From contig CAMBLP010000062.1 in assembly GCA_945868195.1 (NCBI GenBank), forward strand, positions 1-11,473: a stretch of 11,473 nt of DNA. Direction: 5' to 3'. Positions 1 to 6,815 of this stretch are shown here, one piece after another (position 1 is the stretch's first letter; the number at the start of each line of letters is the position of its first letter). The notes beneath the pieces are model-generated. The model searched no databases, was not told the DNA's origin, and saw only the letters and a program-made list of their open reading frames with translations. The DNA comes from Bordetella parapertussis (GTDB taxonomy: Bacteria > Pseudomonadota > Gammaproteobacteria > Burkholderiales > Burkholderiaceae_B). A program made the position numbers and the translations under genes.

Positions 1-23
1 TTTGACTAAAAAACATATTAAAT

Positions 24-53
24 AAAAATGGCCGATTGATCTCGGCCATTTTT
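24..53. terminator. Bidirectional intrinsic terminator
   Basis: A perfect 12-bp inverted repeat (AAAAATGGCCGA at 24-35, its complement at 42-53) encloses a 6-nt loop. The stem has a GGCCGA core flanked by five A's on one side and five T's on the other, so it can end transcription in both directions with a U-tract. On the minus strand it lies 31 nt after the stop of the small ORF at 85-150 and is the first obvious terminator for that ORF and for the dioxygenase gene further upstream. On the plus strand it could end a gene lying left of the window, which cannot be seen. Confidence 0.85.
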
Positions 54-84
54 AACATCAGAACGGTTCCTAAATAAATACTCA

Positions 85-150
85 TTAATTATTAGTCAAT
101 CGTCGCTCCCTCTCCGGAAGGCCTAGCAACGGCTTCACTGCCAATTTCAT
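85..150 (-). CDS. Putative 21-aa small protein or leader peptide
   Basis: ATG at 150-148 and TAA at 87-85 give 21 codons. The peptide starts MKLAVKPLLG, continues with a charged PERERR stretch and ends TNN. I recognise no family. Support comes from its surroundings: AGGTGAG (163-157), nearly ideal for the 16S anti-Shine-Dalgarno, sits 6 nt before the ATG; a Fur-box-like palindrome directly abuts that site; and an intrinsic terminator follows 31 nt after the stop. An in-frame TGA upstream (176-174) and no better start codon fix the start. It is too short for a transmembrane segment or fold call. It could be a genuine small protein, a leader peptide for a gene left of the window, the coding part of a dual-function small RNA, or chance. 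No run of one amino acid suggests classical amino-acid attenuation. Confidence 0.4.
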   Translation of the reverse strand: MKLAVKPLLGLPERERRLTNN

Positions 151-163
151 TATTTTCTCACCT

Positions 164-182
164 GATGATGATAATCATTTAA
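164..182. promoter_or_regulatory. Candidate Fur box
   Basis: GATGATGATAATCATTTAA matches the classical 19-bp Fur consensus GATAATGATAATCATTATC at 15 of 19 positions, including an unbroken central run of twelve (168-179). On the minus strand it ends exactly where the Shine-Dalgarno of the 21-codon ORF begins. A possible -10 (TATAAA, minus strand 199-194) would place the start of transcription near 187 and the box at roughly +5 to +23, where Fur-Fe(II) would block transcription. I see no convincing -35, so the promoter is uncertain. The site is downstream of the dioxygenase stop and far from that gene's start, so it is unlikely to control the dioxygenase. Confidence 0.6.
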
Positions 183-208
183 AAATTGGCCGGTTTATAA
201 AATCCCGT

Positions 209-1045
209 TTATTTAGGTTTGTCGCCTTTCAGCGTGATGCGATGCAACAAACGCTTATGTCCGTGATAATCATTAATGGGATTATGTAAAACACAGCGGT
301 TATCCCATAAGGCGATCGAGCCGACTTGCCAAGCAAAACGACATGTAAATTCAGGTCTGACCTGATGCGCAAACAAATATTTCAGTAAAGGCTCGCTTTC
401 CTCTTCGGTCCAGCCCACAAAACGGGTGGTATGCCCTGGATTAATGTAGAGCGCCCGACGGCCAGTTTCAGGATGCACACGTACGACAGGATGCTCGGCA
501 CTCAAGTCTTCCCGTTCAGAGGCTTTGGCCGAGTCGGCCAGACGATCTTCGCGCGTTTTCGTCACGGCAGCTTTAGCCGAGGAATTGACAGCGTACATGC
601 CTGTCAGGGTTTCTTGCAAAGCCGGCGAAAGAGACTCAAAGGCGGCATAATTACTCGAAAATAATGTATCTCCACCGTATGGCGGAATCTCACGCGCAAC
701 CAGCATCGTCGCCATGGGAGGCTCTTTCAAGTACGTTGTATCCGTATGCCAGACACCCCCAAAGTTGTGCTTTTCGTGAGGTAGTTTTAAAACTGGAATA
801 ATCATTGGAAAATCGGGCAACCCCTTCACAAAGGGGTATTCCACAACTTCGCCAAAGCGCATCGCGAACTGTTGAAAGGTCGCCAGCTCTAGTGGCTGAT
901 TGCGAAAGAAGATCACGCCGTACTTGAGCCAAATCTCACGAATCTGCGCGATTTGACTATCGCTAAGTCCATCCTGCAAATCGATACCATGGATTTCTGC
1001 GCCTACAGCACCTGAAAGCGGACGGACTTCTAGAGTTGTGTTCAT
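209..1045 (-). CDS. TauD/TfdA-family Fe(II)/2-oxoglutarate dioxygenase
   Basis: This 278-aa cytoplasmic enzyme is close to E. coli TauD (283 aa) in length and aligns along its whole length. Family members hydroxylate a substrate while decarboxylating 2-oxoglutarate with O2. The facial triad is visible: His100 and Asp102 (in WHTDTTY) and His254 (in WDNRCVLHNP). Arg269 near the C-terminus (RLLHR) fits the 2-oxoglutarate/substrate arginine, and GGDTLF (124-129) is also typical. Residues that contact taurine in E. coli TauD (His70, Tyr73, Asn95) align here with Tyr70, Val73 and about Gly96, so taurine is probably not the substrate; no tauABC transporter genes are adjacent. The start is ATG with only a weak Shine-Dalgarno, but the N-terminus (LEVRPLSGAVGAEI) begins where the family normally begins. 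It is divergent from pepN across about 125 bp. No terminator follows before the Fur box. Family certain, substrate unknown. Confidence 0.9.
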   Translation of the reverse strand: MNTTLEVRPLSGAVGAEIHGIDLQDGLSDSQIAQIREIWLKYGVIFFRNQPLELATFQQFAMRFGEVVEYPFVKGLPDFPMIIPVLKLPHEKHNFGGVWHTDTTYLKEPPMATMLVAREIPPYGGDTLFSSNYAAFESLSPALQETLTGMYAVNSSAKAAVTKTREDRLADSAKASEREDLSAEHPVVRVHPETGRRALYINPGHTTRFVGWTEEESEPLLKYLFAHQVRPEFTCRFAWQVGSIALWDNRCVLHNPINDYHGHKRLLHRITLKGDKPK

Positions 1046-1113
1046 AGCATTGTCATGGTGAGAAATAAACGAATCCTAATCATAGGACAGATTTGGGGTT
1101 CAACAGAAGTGAT

Positions 1114-1143
1114 TTCACCAGTTTTAGGCGGCTGACTTATACA
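1114..1143 (+). promoter_or_regulatory. Possible pepN promoter
   Basis: TTCACC (1114-1119, 4 of 6 to the -35 consensus) and TATACA (1138-1143, 4 of 6 to the -10) are separated by 18 bp. This would start transcription near 1150, giving a short leader before the pepN ATG at 1172. The region also has to hold the minus-strand dioxygenase promoter, for which TATGAT (1084-1079) is a possible -10 without a good -35. This is pattern matching only. Confidence 0.3.
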
Positions 1144-1171
1144 ATGAAGCAGAATCTTTTTGGATAAATGC

Positions 1172-3880
1172 ATGCGCACAGAAATCGGTACAACCATTCG
1201 ACGCGAGGACTACCGCCCCTTCGCTTTTCGAATACCCAGCGTCAAGCTCGAGTTTGAACTAGAGGCTGAACTCACATGGGTTCGGACTCAGCTGAGCGTG
1301 ACGCGTCGTCAGGATTTGCCCAGAGTCTCAAACCTCGTCTTGGACGGGGAGGATCTCGCGCTGATTTCTGTTCATATCAATGGCCATTTGCTCACCGGTT
1401 CACAGTATTTAATAACAGAAACCACACTGACACTCATGGATGTCCCCGATGAGGCTGACATTGTTATTGTCAGCACGTGTCAACCTGCTCAAAATACCAG
1501 CCTCTCCGGCCTGTACGTTTCTGGCAAAAGTCTCTTTACACAATGCGAAGCCCAAGGTTTTAGAAAAATCACCTGGTTTGCTGACCGACCAGACATCATG
1601 TCTGTCTACCACGTGACTTTGCGCGCCGATCGGACCCAATACCCGCTCCTTTTATCGAATGGCAATCTAACTGGGAAAAGAGACCTCGAAGACCATCGCC
1701 ACGAAGTTCAATGGCATGATCCGTTTGCAAAACCCAGCTATTTGTTTGCCTTAGTCGCCGGAGACTTTGCCTGTCGAGAGCACCAAAGCATGACAGCAAG
1801 TGGTCGTAATGTTTTATTACAGGTTTACAGCGATCCCGGTTCAGAAAGCCAAACAGAATGGGCCATGGAGTCTTTAGAGCGTTCGCTTCGTTGGGATGAA
1901 CAACGCTTCGGACTCGAACTAGATCTTGATCGTTTCATGATCGTGGCTGCGCGTGACTTCAACATGGGCGCCATGGAAAACAAGGGCCTGAACATTTTCA
2001 ATGCCGCCTACGTGCTTGCCGATCCCAACACGGCTACCGATGCTAATTATCAAGCGATTGAAGCCGTCATCGGACACGAGTACTTTCACAACTGGACGGG
2101 CAACCGTGTCACGTGCCGTGACTGGTTTGAATTAAGCCTCAAAGAAGGCCTCACCGTATTTAGAGACCAAGAATTTACCGCCGACATGATGGCGCAAGGC
2201 CTTGATCAAACCGGTGCGGCGAGTGCGCGTGCCATCAAACGCATCGATGATGTCATCACCTTGCGTGCGGCGCAGTTTCCCGAGGATAGCGGACCGATGG
2301 CTCACCCGATCCGCCCCGAAAGTTACCAAGAAATCGGCAACTTTTATACGGCCACGGTTTATGAAAAAGGTGCAGAAGTCATCCGCATGATGCACACACT
2401 CTTGGGCGAACGTGTGTTTCGTTCGGGGATGGATGAGTATTTCAGACGACACGATGGTCAAGCGGTCACCTGCGATGATTTTGTTGAGGCCATGGACTGG
2501 GCTTTACAGCGCGCAAACCCCGGTAGAAATCTCGAACAATTCAAACGTTGGTACAGCCAAGCTGGCACACCTCGGGTCACCGCGTCGCTAGTCTACGACG
2601 ATCAAGCGCAGCGTTGCTCGCTCACACTCACTCAGCAGTGCCCGCCGGTCGGTGTTGAAAAACAAGCAAACGCGCCGAAACTCCCTTTTCATATTCCCAT
2701 CATCATCGGACTGCTTGACGCCGAGGGTGCTCCCTTTTTGCTGGGCAAGGATCCGCATACAGGAGCGCCTCTGACTGAACTGATGCTCGAACTCACCCAA
2801 GAAACACAAACCTGGGTCTTCGAACATCTCGCAAGCAAACCAACTCCCTCATTACTGCGACATTTCTCTGCCCCCGTCAATCTCATCTACCCCTACTCCA
2901 GCCAAGAGCTCGCACTGCTCTCGTCGCACGACCAGGATGCCTTCGCGCGTTGGGAATCCGGCCAAGAGCTCGCGAGCCGGCAGATTCTCAGCATGGCAGC
3001 GGATTGGAGGCAAACCGGTCAAACGAGCAATCCCGATCCCGTGATGCTCAAAGCATGGGGCGCCATGTTGCAAAACAAAGCGCTCGATGCGGGATACTTG
3101 GCACGCGCCTTGAGTCTCCCGATGGAAAAAACGGTGCTCGAGCGCATGGACGAGATGGACCCGATTGCAATTTCTCAGGCGCGTTCGTCACTCAAGCGCC
3201 TGTTGGGCCAGCACTTTCGCGCTGAACTCATCGAAGCCTATCATTCAAACGCAACACCTGGCCGTTACTCGCCAGCACCTGTTGCGTCCGGCAGGCGGGC
3301 ACTTAAAAACCTCGCCCTGTCTTATCTCGTTTCAGCGCAAGACGGCGAGGCCATTGATTTCGCGTTTCAACAGTTCAACCACGCCACCAATATGACAGAT
3401 AGGATGGCTGCGTTGAGTGCTCTCGTGCACGAAACGCATGAAGCACGCACGAGCGACGCCCTCTCTGCTTTTTACGAAAACTGGCAGCATGACCCGCTTG
3501 TCATCGACAAGTGGTTTGCGGTGCAGGCTTCCTCTCCCCAAGCAACAATCGAGGACATGCTCGGCCTCATGGCCCACCCTGCCTTTACGCTGCGCAACCC
3601 CAACCGCGCGCGCTCCGTGATTTTCCAATTTTGTGTCGCGAATATGCGTGGGCTTCACGCAGCCGATGGCGGTGGCTACCGATACTGGGCAGACCAAGTG
3701 CTTGCACTCGATGCACTCAACCCCGAAATCGCCGCACGACTCGCACGCGCTTTTGATCATTGGGCAAGATTTGTCCCCGCCGTGCGTGATTCAATGCAAC
3801 GAGAGCTCAAGCGCGTCGCCGCTCAGCCCAATCTTTCACGCAACACCTTGGAAATCATCTCCAAGGCGCTTGCACTTTAA
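1172..3880 (+). CDS. pepN: Aminopeptidase N (M1 zinc metallopeptidase)
   Basis: PepN removes N-terminal residues from peptides in the cytoplasm, a late step of protein turnover. From the ATG at 1172 the protein is 902 aa (E. coli 870). It follows the M1 plan: N-terminal beta domain; catalytic domain with the exopeptidase motif GAMEN (266-270), zinc motif HEYFH (302-306) and third ligand Glu325 (in LKEG); the catalytic tyrosine Tyr397 in TVYEKGAEV; then a small beta domain and a long helical C-terminal domain, ending close to the family norm. The frame is open from a TTG at 1160, but I prefer the ATG because GGA (1162-1164) lies 7 nt before it and because the sequence RREDYRPFAF then begins as in E. 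coli. The downstream neighbour is fbp, 67 bp away with no terminator between, so the two may be cotranscribed. Confidence 0.96.
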   Translation: MRTEIGTTIRREDYRPFAFRIPSVKLEFELEAELTWVRTQLSVTRRQDLPRVSNLVLDGEDLALISVHINGHLLTGSQYLITETTLTLMDVPDEADIVIVSTCQPAQNTSLSGLYVSGKSLFTQCEAQGFRKITWFADRPDIMSVYHVTLRADRTQYPLLLSNGNLTGKRDLEDHRHEVQWHDPFAKPSYLFALVAGDFACREHQSMTASGRNVLLQVYSDPGSESQTEWAMESLERSLRWDEQRFGLELDLDRFMIVAARDFNMGAMENKGLNIFNAAYVLADPNTATDANYQAIEAVIGHEYFHNWTGNRVTCRDWFELSLKEGLTVFRDQEFTADMMAQGLDQTGAASARAIKRIDDVITLRAAQFPEDSGPMAHPIRPESYQEIGNFYTATVYEKGAEVIRMMHTLLGERVFRSGMDEYFRRHDGQAVTCDDFVEAMDWALQRANPGRNLEQFKRWYSQAGTPRVTASLVYDDQAQRCSLTLTQQCPPVGVEKQANAPKLPFHIPIIIGLLDAEGAPFLLGKDPHTGAPLTELMLELTQETQTWVFEHLASKPTPSLLRHFSAPVNLIYPYSSQELALLSSHDQDAFARWESGQELASRQILSMAADWRQTGQTSNPDPVMLKAWGAMLQNKALDAGYLARALSLPMEKTVLERMDEMDPIAISQARSSLKRLLGQHFRAELIEAYHSNATPGRYSPAPVASGRRALKNLALSYLVSAQDGEAIDFAFQQFNHATNMTDRMAALSALVHETHEARTSDALSAFYENWQHDPLVIDKWFAVQASSPQATIEDMLGLMAHPAFTLRNPNRARSVIFQFCVANMRGLHAADGGGYRYWADQVLALDALNPEIAARLARAFDHWARFVPAVRDSMQRELKRVAAQPNLSRNTLEIISKALAL

Positions 3881-3947
3881 GCACGTTGAGTTTACTGACT
3901 GAAGCAACCTAGCCTACACTGACACCTTCACACTTTGACATCACATT

Positions 3948-4964
3948 ATGAAACGCAAAACACTCACTCAGTACCTCGTTGAGCAACAGCGTGCCGCGCA
4001 TGCCTTAAGCTCAGAAGTCCGCTTATTGATTGAAATCGTCTCCAGAGCCTGTAAAACCATCAGCCATGCCGTCAGCAAAGGTGCCCTAGGGGGTGTGCTG
4101 GGTAGCCTAGAGAGTGAAAATGTCCAGGGTGAAGTTCAAAAAAAGCTCGATGTGATCTCCAATGAGGTTCTGCTCGAGGCCAATGAATGGGGTGGACACC
4201 TCGCTGCAATGGCCTCTGAGGAAATGGAAACAATCCATCTGATTCCAAATCGCTACCCCAAAGGCGAGTTTCTCTTGCTCTTTGATCCTTTGGATGGCTC
4301 CTCAAACATCGACGTGAACGTGTCGATCGGCACCATTTTCTCAGTGCTTCGCGCACCGGCGAATGCCTCTGGTCGCGAAATCACCGAACAGGACTTTCTC
4401 CAACCGGGCAGCACCCAGGTCGTCGCCGGCTATGCCATCTATGGCCCACAGACGATGTTGGTGCTGACCATTGGACAAGGCGTTGTCGGCTTTACCCTCG
4501 ACCGTGAAATGGGCTCGTGGATTCTGACCCACGAAAACATGACGATTCCGGCCGACACTAAAGAGTTTTCGATCAATATGTCTAATATGCGCCATTGGGC
4601 TCCACCAGTGCGTCGCTACATTGATGAGTGCCTAGCCGGTAAAACGGGCATTCGCGGCAAAGACTTTAATATGCGCTGGATCGCTGCGATGGTGGCCGAT
4701 GTGCATCGCTTAATTACCCGTGGCGGTATCTTTATGTACCCTTGGGATGCGCGTGAACCCGGCAAACCAGGCAAATTACGCTTGATGTATGAAGCCAACC
4801 CAATGAGTATGTTGGTCGAACAAGCTGGAGGCGCCTCAACGGACGGCAACCAGCGCATTCTCGACATTCAGCCTACTAGCCTGCATCAACGCGTTGGCGT
4901 GGTGCTAGGCTCAAAAAATGAGGTTGAACTCGTGACGCGTTACCATCACGAGGCCAACAAGTAA
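3948..4964 (+). CDS. fbp: Fructose-1,6-bisphosphatase class 1
   Basis: Fbp hydrolyses fructose 1,6-bisphosphate to fructose 6-phosphate, the committed step of gluconeogenesis, using divalent metal. The 338-aa length is usual for class I. Visible signatures are [13 protein letters not shown] (61-73), the metal-binding acidic pair Glu91/Glu92, DPLDGSSN (113-120) with metal-binding Asp113 and Asp116, and the sugar-phosphate region [20 protein letters not shown] (276-295). The ATG at 3948 gives the standard N-terminus [10 protein letters not shown]; the Shine-Dalgarno is poor. A TTGACA at 3935-3940 is too near the start to serve this gene. It lies 67 bp after pepN. The stop codon is only 11 bp from the stop of the converging quinone oxidoreductase, leaving no room for a terminator in the gap. 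Confidence 0.96.
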   Translation: MKRKTLTQYLVEQQRAAHALSSEVRLLIEIVSRACKTISHAVSKGALGGVLGSLESENVQGEVQKKLDVISNEVLLEANEWGGHLAAMASEEMETIHLIPNRYPKGEFLLLFDPLDGSSNIDVNVSIGTIFSVLRAPANASGREITEQDFLQPGSTQVVAGYAIYGPQTMLVLTIGQGVVGFTLDREMGSWILTHENMTIPADTKEFSINMSNMRHWAPPVRRYIDECLAGKTGIRGKDFNMRWIAAMVADVHRLITRGGIFMYPWDAREPGKPGKLRLMYEANPMSMLVEQAGGASTDGNQRILDIQPTSLHQRVGVVLGSKNEVELVTRYHHEANK

Positions 4965-4975
4965 CAACCCCGCGC

Positions 4976-5962
4976 TTACTTTAGGGTAAAGATCGTCGCG
5001 CCTGTTGTTTTACGGGCAGCCAAGGCTGTTTGAGCCTCGCCTGCCTGCTCCAGCGGGTAACGCTGGTCGATACGGATTTTGATCTTCTTGGCCAACACCA
5101 TTTCAAAAAGCTCATCCGCTGCGGCTTGCATTTTTTCTGGTGTATTGACGTGAATGGCCAACGTCGGGCGCGTCACATACAAAGAGCCCTTGGCAGCCAA
5201 AACTCCCAACGCCACGCCTTCGACTGGACCTGAAGCGTTACCGTAGCTGACCATCAAACCACGAGGCTGCAAGCAGTCCAGTGAAGTCATCCAAGTGTCC
5301 TTGCCCACGCCGTCATACACCACGGGCACTTTCTTGCCACCGGTCAATTCAAGCACACGCTCAGCAACATTTTCCTTTGAATAATCAATGACTTCCCAGG
5401 CGCCATGGGCTTTGGCAAGAGCCGCTTTTTCAGGACTGGAAGCCGTACCAATCACCTTGACGCCTAGCGCTTTGGCCCACTGACAAGCGATCAGGCCCAC
5501 ACCACCGGCAGCGGCGTGAAATAAAATAGTTTCGCCTTCTTTGATCCGGTATGTCTGGCGCAACAGATATTGAACAGTTAGGCCTTTGAGCATCATCGCT
5601 GCGGCTTCTTCGAAGCTAATGCCTTCAGGCAATTTGACAACCTGAGCAGCGGGCACGTTACGTGCTTGTGCATAGGCGCCAATCGGGCTCTGACCATAGG
5701 CCACTCGGTCGCCTTCTTTGAAGCGCGTCACAGCCTTCCCGACTGCAGTCACAATCCCTGCGCCCTCGAAACCCAGACCGTGGGGTAGCGGGCTCTTGTA
5801 AAGGCCGTCACGGAAATAGATGTCGATGAAGTTCAAGCCAGCGGCATGCTGTTGAATCGTGATTTCGTTGTCACCCGGAGCTGGGACCTCTACTTGAACA
5901 AGTTGCAAGACCTCAGGACCGCCGTTTTTTTCAATACGAATAGCTTTAACTAGATTGCTCAT
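4976..5962 (-). CDS. qor: NADPH:quinone oxidoreductase (zeta-crystallin type)
   Basis: A zinc-independent member of the medium-chain dehydrogenase/reductase superfamily that reduces quinones with NADPH in the cytoplasm. The 328-aa length matches E. coli QorA (327 aa), and similarity runs end to end, for example LNFIDIYFRDGLY near the N-terminus, LFHAAAGGVGLIACQWAKAL with the nucleotide-binding AAAGGVG at 150-156, and SLDCLQPRGLMVSYGN further on. The catalytic zinc ligands of the alcohol dehydrogenases are absent, as expected. An ATG five codons upstream (5977) is in frame, but TGGAG lies inside those codons about 7 nt before the ATG at 5962, and the family N-terminus begins there (SNLVKAIRIEKNGGPEV), so I chose 5962. 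It is divergent from yebC and convergent with fbp. The physiological electron acceptor is not evident from sequence. Confidence 0.93.
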   Translation of the reverse strand: MSNLVKAIRIEKNGGPEVLQLVQVEVPAPGDNEITIQQHAAGLNFIDIYFRDGLYKSPLPHGLGFEGAGIVTAVGKAVTRFKEGDRVAYGQSPIGAYAQARNVPAAQVVKLPEGISFEEAAAMMLKGLTVQYLLRQTYRIKEGETILFHAAAGGVGLIACQWAKALGVKVIGTASSPEKAALAKAHGAWEVIDYSKENVAERVLELTGGKKVPVVYDGVGKDTWMTSLDCLQPRGLMVSYGNASGPVEGVALGVLAAKGSLYVTRPTLAIHVNTPEKMQAAADELFEMVLAKKIKIRIDQRYPLEQAGEAQTALAARKTTGATIFTLK

Positions 5963-6036
5963 ACATGCTCCAGGCAAAAAATAAGGAAATGCAAGAAATT
6001 GAGGATTTCATAACGCATGAGTTTATATCGTGCACA

Positions 6037-6057
6037 AGGTAAAATGCGGTTTTACCT
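6037..6057. repeat. 8-bp inverted repeat in qor/yebC divergent region
   Basis: AGGTAAAA (6037-6044) and its exact complement TTTTACCT (6050-6057) flank a 5-nt spacer, TGCGG. It is the only strong dyad in the 115 bp between the two divergent starts and lies 20 nt before the yebC ATG. It overlaps TAAAAT (6040-6045), a possible yebC -10, and lies upstream of TATAAA (minus strand, 6027-6022), a possible qor -10. A second option for yebC is TTGAGG (5999-6004) with TATATC (6024-6029), which would put the palindrome at the very 5' end of the mRNA. It could be a repressor operator or an mRNA 5' hairpin. No T-tract follows, so it is not a terminator. Confidence 0.5.
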
Positions 6058-6077
6058 AGATAAATTGCAGGAAAACT

Positions 6078-6809
6078 ATGGCTGGACACAGCAAATGGGC
6101 CAATATCCAGCACCGCAAAGGTCGCCAGGATGCCAAGCGCGGAAAACTTTGGACCAAAATTATTCGTGAAGTCACCGTTGCCGCCCGTGCGGGCGGTGCC
6201 GACCCCGATGCCAACCCTAGGTTGCGCATGGCTTGGGACAAGGCTACCGCGGCTAATATGCCCAAAGACAACATTCAGCGCGCCATCACGCGCGGTGCCG
6301 GTGGGGCCGATGGCGCCAACTACGACGAGATTCGTTACGAAGGTTATGGCGTGGGCGGTGCCGCGGTCGTGGTGGACTGCATGACGGATAACCGCACCAG
6401 AACCGTCGCCGACGTGCGTCATGCACTTTCCAAAAATGGAGGCAACCTCGGCCAAGAAGGTTCGGTCGCCTTTATGTTCACGCACTGTGGGCAGTTTATC
6501 TTTGCACCAGGCACTTCCGAAGACGTCGTCATGGAAGCCGCTCTTGATGCGGGCGCAGACGATGTCGTGACCGACGAAGAAGGCGTGATCGAAGTCACCT
6601 GTGCCACGACAGCCTTTGCCGCGGTGCGCGATGCCTTAAAAGCTAAAGGTCTGGTGCCTGAGATGGCTGATATCGTGATGAAACCAAACAACGAAGTCGA
6701 GCTCACGGGTGATGACGCCCTCAAAATGCAAAAACTACTCGATGCTCTGGAGTCACTCGATGATGTCCAAGAGGTTTATACCAACGCCGTGATGGATGAG
6801 CAGGACTAA
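6078..6809 (+). CDS. yebC: YebC/TACO1-family translation or regulatory factor
   Basis: This 243-aa protein has the usual length of the YebC/PmpR/TACO1 family. The hallmark N-terminus [20 protein letters not shown] (1-20) is intact, followed by LWTKIIREV, the [10 protein letters not shown] stretch (61-70) and the conserved [11 protein letters not shown] segment (100-110). The family was first described as DNA-binding transcription regulators; the mitochondrial TACO1 and later bacterial work point to a role at the ribosome, helping translation of difficult proline-rich stretches. Which role holds here cannot be read from sequence. AGGA ends about 6 nt before the ATG, a reasonable Shine-Dalgarno. 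It is the first gene of a seven-gene run and is preceded by an inverted repeat. purD follows after 6 nt. Confidence 0.95.
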   Translation: MAGHSKWANIQHRKGRQDAKRGKLWTKIIREVTVAARAGGADPDANPRLRMAWDKATAANMPKDNIQRAITRGAGGADGANYDEIRYEGYGVGGAAVVVDCMTDNRTRTVADVRHALSKNGGNLGQEGSVAFMFTHCGQFIFAPGTSEDVVMEAALDAGADDVVTDEEGVIEVTCATTAFAAVRDALKAKGLVPEMADIVMKPNNEVELTGDDALKMQKLLDALESLDDVQEVYTNAVMDEQD

Positions 6810-6815
6810 ATTCGA

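Noticed and set aside
68..99. Minus-strand TTGACT (99-94) with TATTTA (76-71) as a promoter
   Set aside because: The -10 match is poor (3 of 6), the region is simply A+T-rich, and it would produce only a very short RNA before the terminator.
85..150. The small ORF as a HemP homologue, suggested by the Fur box and the LLG residues
   Set aside because: It is far shorter than HemP and lacks the conserved C-terminal arginine/leucine-rich motif.
1074..1087. TCCTA-ATCA-TAGGA small dyad in the tauD-like/pepN divergent region
   Set aside because: A 5-bp stem is too short to separate from chance, and no known regulator site is recognised.
1144..1167. Seven-codon ORF (MKQNLFG) just upstream of the pepN ATG, as a possible leader peptide
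   Set aside because: It has no Shine-Dalgarno, and the best promoter guess starts transcription after its ATG. Such short ORFs arise often by chance.
2901..2973. 13-bp direct repeat GCCAAGAGCTCGC, copies exactly 60 bp apart inside pepN
   Set aside because: Both copies are in frame, encode Gln-Glu-Leu-Ala, and fall where E. coli PepN also has similar helical residues. This reflects protein structure and codon choice rather than a DNA element.
3332..3760. 142-codon minus-strand ORF inside pepN
   Set aside because: It is antisense to conserved PepN sequence and has no recognisable motif. It is a shadow frame.
3935..3940. TTGACA as an fbp -35 box
   Set aside because: The matching -10 would fall inside the fbp coding region, after the ATG.
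5946..6485. 179-codon minus-strand ORF covering the yebC 5' half and the qor/yebC gap
   Set aside because: It is antisense to the most conserved part of YebC and runs into the qor start. No family features are seen.
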